From Oleiagrimonas sp964608595 (lineage in GTDB: Bacteria > Pseudomonadota > Gammaproteobacteria > Xanthomonadales > Rhodanobacteraceae): 11,812 bases of DNA. The DNA lies in NCBI GenBank assembly GCA_964608595.1, contig CAZSOU010000073.1, positions 1-11,812 of the forward strand. The letters run 5' to 3'. Positions 7,721-11,812 of the stretch are shown one piece after another. The notes under the pieces were generated by a model, which was given only the letters and a program-made list of their open reading frames with translations, was not told the DNA's origin and made no database searches. The translations under genes were made by a program, and so were the position numbers. Within the stretch, counting starts at the first letter, position 1. The number at the start of each line of letters is the position of its first letter.

Positions 7721-8779
7721 TCACTTTTTCAGGCTGGCGGTGTCGATCACGAAGCGGTAGCGCACATCGCCTTTCATCATGCGTTCGTAGGCTTCATTGA
7801 TGTCACCGGCATCGATCACTTCGACATCCGAAGCCACGCCGTGCTCGGCACAGAAGTCGAGCATTTCCTGCGTTTCGCGGATGCCGCCGATCATCGAACC
7901 GGACAGCGAACGACGGCCGTGAATCAGCCCGCCGGCGGACAGCGGCGCGGGTTCGGGAAGCCCCACCAGCACCATGTTGCCGTTGCGCTTGAGAAGGCCC
8001 AGGAAGGCGTTGTAGTCATGCTTGGCCGACACGGTATCGAGCATGACGTCGAAGCTGCCGGCATGCTGCTTGAACACTCCCACGTCGCGGGTGGACAGGA
8101 AATCGTCGGCGCCCAGTCGCAAGGCATCGTCATGCTTGCCGGGCGAGTGGCTGAGCACGGTGACGTGCGCTCCCATCGCCTTGGCGAGTTTCACGCCCAT
8201 GTGGCCGAGTCCCCCCAGACCGACGATGGCGACTTTGTCACCCGCGCCCACATTGAAACGCTTGAGCGGCGAGTACGTGGTGATGCCGGCACACAGCAAC
8301 GGCGCCGCGCGCGACAGTTCGATACCGTCGGGAACGCGCAACACGTAGTTTTCATCCACCACAATGCGGGTGGAATAACCGCCGTAGGTGGGACGGCTCT
8401 TGTCGAGTTTGCCGTCGGTGCGCTCATAGCTGTTGTAGGTGGCACTCATGCCTTCGCTGCAGAATTGCTCGTCACCTTCGCGACAGGCATCGCAATGTCG
8501 GCACGAATCGACAAAACATCCCACGCCGACGATGTCGCCGATCTTCCACTTGCCAACGTCGGCGCCGACCGCCGACACTTCGCCGACGATTTCATGGCCG
8601 GGCACCATGGGAAAAATCGCGCCGCCCCATTCGTCACGCACCTGATGAATATCCGAATGGCAGACGCCGCAATAACGGATGTCGATCTGCACATCATGCG
8701 GGCCGGGAGCGCGACGCTCGATGGAAAAAGGCGCCAGCGGCGTGTTCGCCGCGGTTGCGGCGTAAGCGGGCGTGGTCAT
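7721..8779 (-). CDS. Zinc-dependent NAD(P)-dependent alcohol dehydrogenase, YahK/CAD-like
   Basis: A 352-residue medium-chain dehydrogenase close to E. coli YahK and cinnamyl-alcohol dehydrogenases. Catalytic zinc ligands are Cys40 (in YCGVCHSDIHQ), His62-Glu63 (VPGHEIVG) and Cys163 (LLCAGITTYSPL). Structural zinc ligands are Cys93, Cys96, Cys99 and Cys107 (DSCRHCDAC, then FC). The Rossmann nucleotide-binding motif GLGGLGHMG is at 187-195, and the following strand ends in SHSPGK rather than an acidic residue, suggesting NADP(H) preference. The C-terminus SMIGGIRETQEMLDFCAEHG and INEAYERMMKGDVRYRFVID is nearly the family consensus. Likely reduces aldehydes to alcohols in the cytoplasm; the true substrate is unknown. 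Start at 8779 has GGAGG four bases upstream. It is transcribed alone, convergent with pxpA and divergent from the META lipoprotein gene. Confidence 0.95.
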   Translation of the reverse strand: MTTPAYAATAANTPLAPFSIERRAPGPHDVQIDIRYCGVCHSDIHQVRDEWGGAIFPMVPGHEIVGEVSAVGADVGKWKIGDIVGVGCFVDSCRHCDACREGDEQFCSEGMSATYNSYERTDGKLDKSRPTYGGYSTRIVVDENYVLRVPDGIELSRAAPLLCAGITTYSPLKRFNVGAGDKVAIVGLGGLGHMGVKLAKAMGAHVTVLSHSPGKHDDALRLGADDFLSTRDVGVFKQHAGSFDVMLDTVSAKHDYNAFLGLLKRNGNMVLVGLPEPAPLSAGGLIHGRRSLSGSMIGGIRETQEMLDFCAEHGVASDVEVIDAGDINEAYERMMKGDVRYRFVIDTASLKK

Positions 8780-8910
8780 GATGCCTCCAGTCGTTGTTCA
8801 TGCGCAGTAGTCGGTCAGGATACCGCCTCGAGCGTCACGTCGAGGTCGCCACAGACAAGCGGGTCAGTGGCTGTTAAATTGAACGCTCATTCCACGACCG
8901 GAACGTTTTC
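8780..8910. promoter_or_regulatory. Divergent promoter region with a small dyad
   Basis: This 131-bp gap separates the divergent dehydrogenase and META lipoprotein genes and should carry both promoters. A perfect 6-bp inverted repeat, CCTCGA (8826-8831) and TCGAGG (8840-8845) with an 8-base spacer, could be an operator, but it is short. TTAAAT at 8874-8879 is a possible -10 element for the lipoprotein gene with no good -35 partner. Confidence 0.25.
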
Positions 8911-9399
8911 ATGAAACTGTTGCCACTTGTCGCCTGCGCCGCCATCGCCCTGACCGGATGCGCTTCGTCACCATCCACCTCGATGTCGCCCGACGAGACG
9001 ATGGACACACTGCATCAATACCACTGGCAGTTGCACCAGGCCACGACCGAAAGCGGTCGACGCATCAACGCGCTGTTTGCGCGTCCCGACAAGCCGCTGA
9101 CGCTGGATTTCGACAACGGCATGGTGCACGTGGGCAATTCGTGCAACCTGATGAACGGCAAGGTCGTCATCGACCAGGGCACGCTCAAGACGCAGCAGAT
9201 GATCAGCACCATGATGGCGTGCATGGATCCGGCGGTCAGCAACCTCGACAAGGCGATCAGCTCGCGTCTGGAGCAGGCCGATCAATACCGTCTCGACACC
9301 GATGCCACGCCGCCGACGCTGACATTGATCACGCCGGACAAGGAAACGCTGGTCTTCGTCGCGCAGCCGCCACAGGGCGATCAACCCGGATCCGAGTAA
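8911..9399 (+). CDS. META-domain (HslJ-like) lipoprotein
   Basis: A 162-residue protein with a lipoprotein signal MKLLPLVACAAIALTGC (lipobox LTGC, Cys17), so it is anchored in the envelope. After a short Ser/Thr-rich linker comes one META/HslJ domain: YHWQL near residue 40, LTLDFDNGMVHVGNSCNLMN (about 63-82), the block QQMISTMMACMDPAVSNLDK (about 95-114, with the family's T-M-x-C-pattern), and a C-terminal LTLITPDKETLVFV strand. META-domain proteins such as HslJ are linked to heat shock and novobiocin resistance in E. coli, but their molecular role is unclear. The two cysteines in GNSCN and MACMD are at family positions and could form a disulphide. Ribosome-binding site is weak (GGAA about nine bases upstream). 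The next gene follows after 70 bp on the same strand. Confidence 0.85.
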   Translation: MKLLPLVACAAIALTGCASSPSTSMSPDETMDTLHQYHWQLHQATTESGRRINALFARPDKPLTLDFDNGMVHVGNSCNLMNGKVVIDQGTLKTQQMISTMMACMDPAVSNLDKAISSRLEQADQYRLDTDATPPTLTLITPDKETLVFVAQPPQGDQPGSE

Positions 9400-9469
9400 G
9401 GCTGCCGGACCATCTCGGCGGATTTCACGTTGAACGCCCGTTTTGCTTTCAACCCACCAGGGAAATCGC

Positions 9470-10909
9470 ATGCCAGCCACGCGTCGCTTGCACATTCGCC
9501 CACCGCACGATCGTGATTTCGAACGGGACATCAGCGCCATCCGACAGGAGCTGGAACTGCCCGAAGGCTTTCCCGACGACGTCATCGCGGCTGCAGCCGA
9601 AGCGGTAAAGCATCCGCGCCTGCCGGATCTGGATCGTACCGACATTCCGTTCATCACCATTGATCCGCCGGGCGCGATGGACCTGGACCAGGCGCTGCAC
9701 GTCGAGCGCCGCGGCAGCGGCGGCTATCGCGTGCATTACGCCATCGCCGACGTGGCGGCGTTCGTGAGACCCGGAGGTCCGATCGACAACGAGGCGCACC
9801 GACGCGGCGAAACCCTGTACGGCGCCGACCGCACCATACCGCTGCACCCGCGCAGCCTGTGCGAGGACGGCGCCTCGCTCCTGCCGGACCAGGTACGACC
9901 GGCACTGTTGTGGAGTATCGACGTCGATGACACCGGGGAAGGCGTGCACGCGGATGTGCGCCGTGCCCGCATAAAGAGTCGCGACAAGCTCGATTACGAC
10001 GGCGTGCAGGCCGCCATCGACGCCGGCCGCGCCGATCCGATGTGGGATCTGGTGCGTGAAGTCGGCGAGCTGCGTATTCGCCGCCAGCAACAGCGCGGTG
10101 CCATCAGCCTGGGTCTGCCCGAGCAGGAGATTGCGGTCAGGCATGGTCGATGGGTGCTGGAATATCGTGCACGTCTGCCGGTCGAAGACTGGAACGAGCA
10201 GATGTCCCTGCTGACCGGCATGGCGGCCGCACACTTGATGGTCACGGCCGAAACCGGGCTGCTGCGAACGCTCCCGCAAGCCGACCCTCACGTGGTCGCA
10301 CGCTTGCGCCGTGTGGCCAGGGCACTGGAAATCGCCTGGCCGGAGCACCAACCGGCATCGACATTCATCAACAGTCTGGAACCACTCAATCCCACCCACA
10401 TCGCCATGATGCTCGCTTCGACCCGCATGTTGCGTGGTGCCGGCTACGTGGCCTTCGACGGCAATCTGCCCCCCGAGCGCGAGCATGCCGCACTCGCGTC
10501 CGAATACACGCACGCCACGGCACCGTTGCGGCGCCTGGTGGATCGCTATACCGGCGAGGTCTGCGTGGCCCTGTGTGCGGGCGAGCCCGTGCCTCCATGG
10601 GTGCTTGAGGCCCTGCCCGGTCTGCCGGCCACCATGCGTGAGGCCGGCCATCGTGCCAGCCGCTTCGAGCACGCCGTGCTCGATCTGGTCGAAGCCGTGG
10701 TGCTGAAAGACCGCGTGGGCGAAACATTCGCCGGCAGCATCATCGAAGTCGACCGCGAACATCCCGAACGCGGCGATGCCATGGTCCGCACACCCGCCAT
10801 TGAAGCCCGTGTGGATGGTGATGCTGCGCTGCCCCTGGGCCAGGACGTGCAATTGAAATTGGCCGAAGCCGACCCGGCTTCACGGCAGGTGCGGTTTCAG
10901 ATCAAGTGA
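9470..10909 (+). CDS. RNase II-family (RNB domain) ribonuclease, reduced form
   Basis: A 479-residue protein built on an RNB exoribonuclease domain, much shorter than E. coli RNase II (644) or RNase R (813). About 55 N-terminal residues with no recognisable cold-shock domains precede the catalytic motif TIDPPGAMDLDQAL (63-76; Asp65, Asp71, Asp73 and Gln74). Then come VHYAIADVAAFV (88-99), LHPRSLCEDGASLLPDQVRPAL (125-146), YTHATAPLRRLVDRY (346-360, the 'SPIRRY' equivalent) and RASRFEHAVLDLVEAVVL (395-412, with Glu400 at the position of the conserved late Glu). The last 65 residues look like a small OB/S1-like domain. RNase II enzymes degrade RNA 3' to 5'. The usual fourth Asp is Gln here, so activity may differ. 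Start at 9470 has AGGGA seven bases upstream; a TTG at 9443 is less likely. Confidence 0.88.
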   Translation: MPATRRLHIRPPHDRDFERDISAIRQELELPEGFPDDVIAAAAEAVKHPRLPDLDRTDIPFITIDPPGAMDLDQALHVERRGSGGYRVHYAIADVAAFVRPGGPIDNEAHRRGETLYGADRTIPLHPRSLCEDGASLLPDQVRPALLWSIDVDDTGEGVHADVRRARIKSRDKLDYDGVQAAIDAGRADPMWDLVREVGELRIRRQQQRGAISLGLPEQEIAVRHGRWVLEYRARLPVEDWNEQMSLLTGMAAAHLMVTAETGLLRTLPQADPHVVARLRRVARALEIAWPEHQPASTFINSLEPLNPTHIAMMLASTRMLRGAGYVAFDGNLPPEREHAALASEYTHATAPLRRLVDRYTGEVCVALCAGEPVPPWVLEALPGLPATMREAGHRASRFEHAVLDLVEAVVLKDRVGETFAGSIIEVDREHPERGDAMVRTPAIEARVDGDAALPLGQDVQLKLAEADPASRQVRFQIK

Positions 10910-10920
10910 TCATGCGAGAC

Positions 10921-10944
10921 AAAGGCGGGCCTTGGCCCACCCTT
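10921..10944. terminator. Terminator-like hairpin between convergent RNase and ftsH genes
   Basis: Eleven bases AAAGGCGGGCC (10921-10931) and GGCCCACCCTT (10934-10944) are complementary except at two positions, giving a GC-rich stem with a tight loop. On the minus strand the stem is followed by TTTGTCT, a poor U-tract, so it best suits the end of ftsH. It may also stop transcripts of the RNase gene, whose stop lies 11 bases before it. A separate 10-bp palindrome, CAGGCGCCTG (10965-10974), lies just before the ftsH stop. Confidence 0.4.
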
Positions 10945-10979
10945 GCCGAGCCCGAAACGTGGACCAGGCGCCTGCGGGA

Positions 10980-11812
10980 TCAGATCTGGTGAGCCGGATC
11001 GCCTACTTTGCCCGGTTCCGAATCATTGCCGCTGCTGGCCGAAGGTGACGGCGGGGGCGTCGGTGCGGGCTTGTCCCAATCAGCCGGTGGACCGGGGCGA
11101 CGGCCCTGCATGATGTCGTCGATCTGATGGCTGTCGATGGTTTCGTACTGCAACAACGCCTCGGCCATCAGATGCAATTTGTCCATGTTTTCCGTCAACA
11201 GACGGTGCGTGGTTTCGTAGGCCTGATCGAGAATGCCGCGCACGACCTCATCGATCTTGCGCGCCGTCTCGTCGGACACGCTCTTGTGCTGACTGACCGA
11301 GCGCCCCAGGAACACTTCTTCCTCGTCTTCGGCGTAAGTCACGGGGCCGAGTTCATCGGACAGGCCCCACTTGGTCACCATGTTGCGCGCCATCTTGGTC
11401 GCACGCTCGATGTCGTTGGAAGCCCCCGTGGTGACCTTGTCGCCGCCGAAGATCAGTTCTTCGGCCACACGCCCGCCATACAGCGAACACAACTGTGACA
11501 GGATGGCCGTCTTGTTGAGTGAATACTTGTCGTTTTCCGGCAGATACATGGTCACGCCAAGCGCCCGTCCACGCGGGATGATGGTGACCTTGTAGACCGG
11601 ATCGTGCTCGGGCACCAGACGGCCGACGATGGCGTGGCCGGACTCGTGATAGGCGGTGAGCTTTTTCTCGTCCTCGCTCATGGCCATGGAGCGCCTCTCC
11701 GAGCCCATCAGGATCTTGTCCTTGGCCTTTTCCATGTGGCTCATGCGTACTTCGCGAGCGTTCTCGCGCGCGGCGAACAGGGCCGCCTCGTTGACCAGGT
11801 TGGCCAGGTCCG
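10980..11812 (-). CDS. ftsH: ATP-dependent zinc metalloprotease FtsH, N-terminus cut by window edge
   Basis: The visible 276 residues are the end of FtsH. They begin in the AAA+ lid (DLANLVNEAALFAAREN) and continue into the M41 protease: YHESGHAIVG with zinc-binding HESGH (visible residues 55-59), IIPRGRALGVTMYLPE, YGGRVAEELIFG, and TTGASNDIERAT, whose Asp (visible 133) is the third zinc ligand. The tail is Pro/Ser-rich (visible residues about 247-262) and ends AHQI. FtsH is a hexameric inner-membrane protease that degrades misfolded membrane proteins and short-lived regulators such as RpoH and LpxC. The Walker boxes and the transmembrane N-terminus lie beyond the right edge; the methionine at 11744 is internal, since conserved FtsH sequence continues in frame upstream of it to the edge. 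Confidence 0.97.
   Translation of the reverse strand, partial: DLANLVNEAALFAARENAREVRMSHMEKAKDKILMGSERRSMAMSEDEKKLTAYHESGHAIVGRLVPEHDPVYKVTIIPRGRALGVTMYLPENDKYSLNKTAILSQLCSLYGGRVAEELIFGGDKVTTGASNDIERATKMARNMVTKWGLSDELGPVTYAEDEEEVFLGRSVSQHKSVSDETARKIDEVVRGILDQAYETTHRLLTENMDKLHLMAEALLQYETIDSHQIDDIMQGRRPGPPADWDKPAPTPPPSPSASSGNDSEPGKVGDPAHQI

Noticed and set aside
7701..7730. AAAAAAG...CTTTTT stem at the end of the dehydrogenase gene as a terminator
   Set aside because: The arms are pure A-T with a 13-base loop and overlap the last codons of the gene; too weak to call.
7505..8914. A 469-codon plus-strand ORF opposite the alcohol dehydrogenase
   Set aside because: The minus strand carries a full-length dehydrogenase with all zinc ligands; the antisense protein is His/Gly-rich and unlike any family I know.
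9449..10852. A 467-codon minus-strand ORF opposite the RNB ribonuclease
   Set aside because: The plus strand encodes a complete RNB domain with conserved motifs; the antisense frame is a composition artefact.
1..11812. Defence, secretion, phage or other novel multi-gene system
   Set aside because: Every substantial reading frame belongs to a known housekeeping or metabolic family; no nuclease, toxin, integrase or repeat array is present.

Overview
The window is GC-rich chromosomal DNA, apart from one short AT-rich island near 3170-3232. It carries housekeeping genes that point to a Gammaproteobacterium, probably of the Xanthomonadales type. The basis is an SMC condensin (not MukB) encoded after yciI and bolA-family genes, a pxpBCA 5-oxoprolinase cluster in the E. 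coli gene order, proteobacterial FtsH sequence, and a repeat containing a 'CCCTTCGACTCC...GCTCAGGGCGAA' core that I associate from memory with GC-rich genomes of this kind. The placement is an inference. Both ends of the window cut through genes: smc on the left and ftsH on the right.

Layout. (1) 1-3783, minus strand: yciI, then a bolA-family gene coupled to it by an ATGA overlap, then a 158-bp partly AT-rich gap, then smc, which runs off the left edge about 140-150 residues before its expected C-terminus. (2) 3855-7498, plus strand: a four-gene, overlapping operon. It encodes a lipoprotein serine hydrolase of the class C beta-lactamase/6-aminohexanoate-dimer hydrolase type, then pxpB, pxpC and pxpA, the ATP-dependent 5-oxoprolinase. 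(3) 7499-7720: a convergent intergenic region holding an imperfect palindromic REP-like element. (4) 7721-8779, minus strand: a zinc-dependent, YahK/cinnamyl-type alcohol dehydrogenase. (5) 8911-10909, plus strand: a META-domain (HslJ-like) lipoprotein, then a reduced RNase II-family (RNB) protein with an altered catalytic aspartate cluster. (6) 10910-10979: a short convergent gap with a terminator-like hairpin. (7) 10980-11812, minus strand: the protease end of ftsH.

How the genes work together. PxpA, PxpB and PxpC jointly open 5-oxoproline (pyroglutamate) to glutamate with ATP. The envelope hydrolase overlapping pxpB by 11 bp is probably co-transcribed and may act on a related cyclic or amide substrate, but this is a guess from context. 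YciI, BolA and SMC share a strand, but only yciI-bolA is tightly coupled, and smc may have its own promoter in the AT-rich gap. FtsH and the RNase are independent quality-control functions that converge.

I found no RNA genes, CRISPR arrays, insertion sequences, phage genes or defence systems. The items most worth a second look are the RNB protein with Gln in place of the fourth catalytic Asp, the lipoprotein hydrolase fused into the 5-oxoprolinase operon, the palindromic element after pxpA, and the odd AT-rich gap before smc with a small ORF that exactly fills it.
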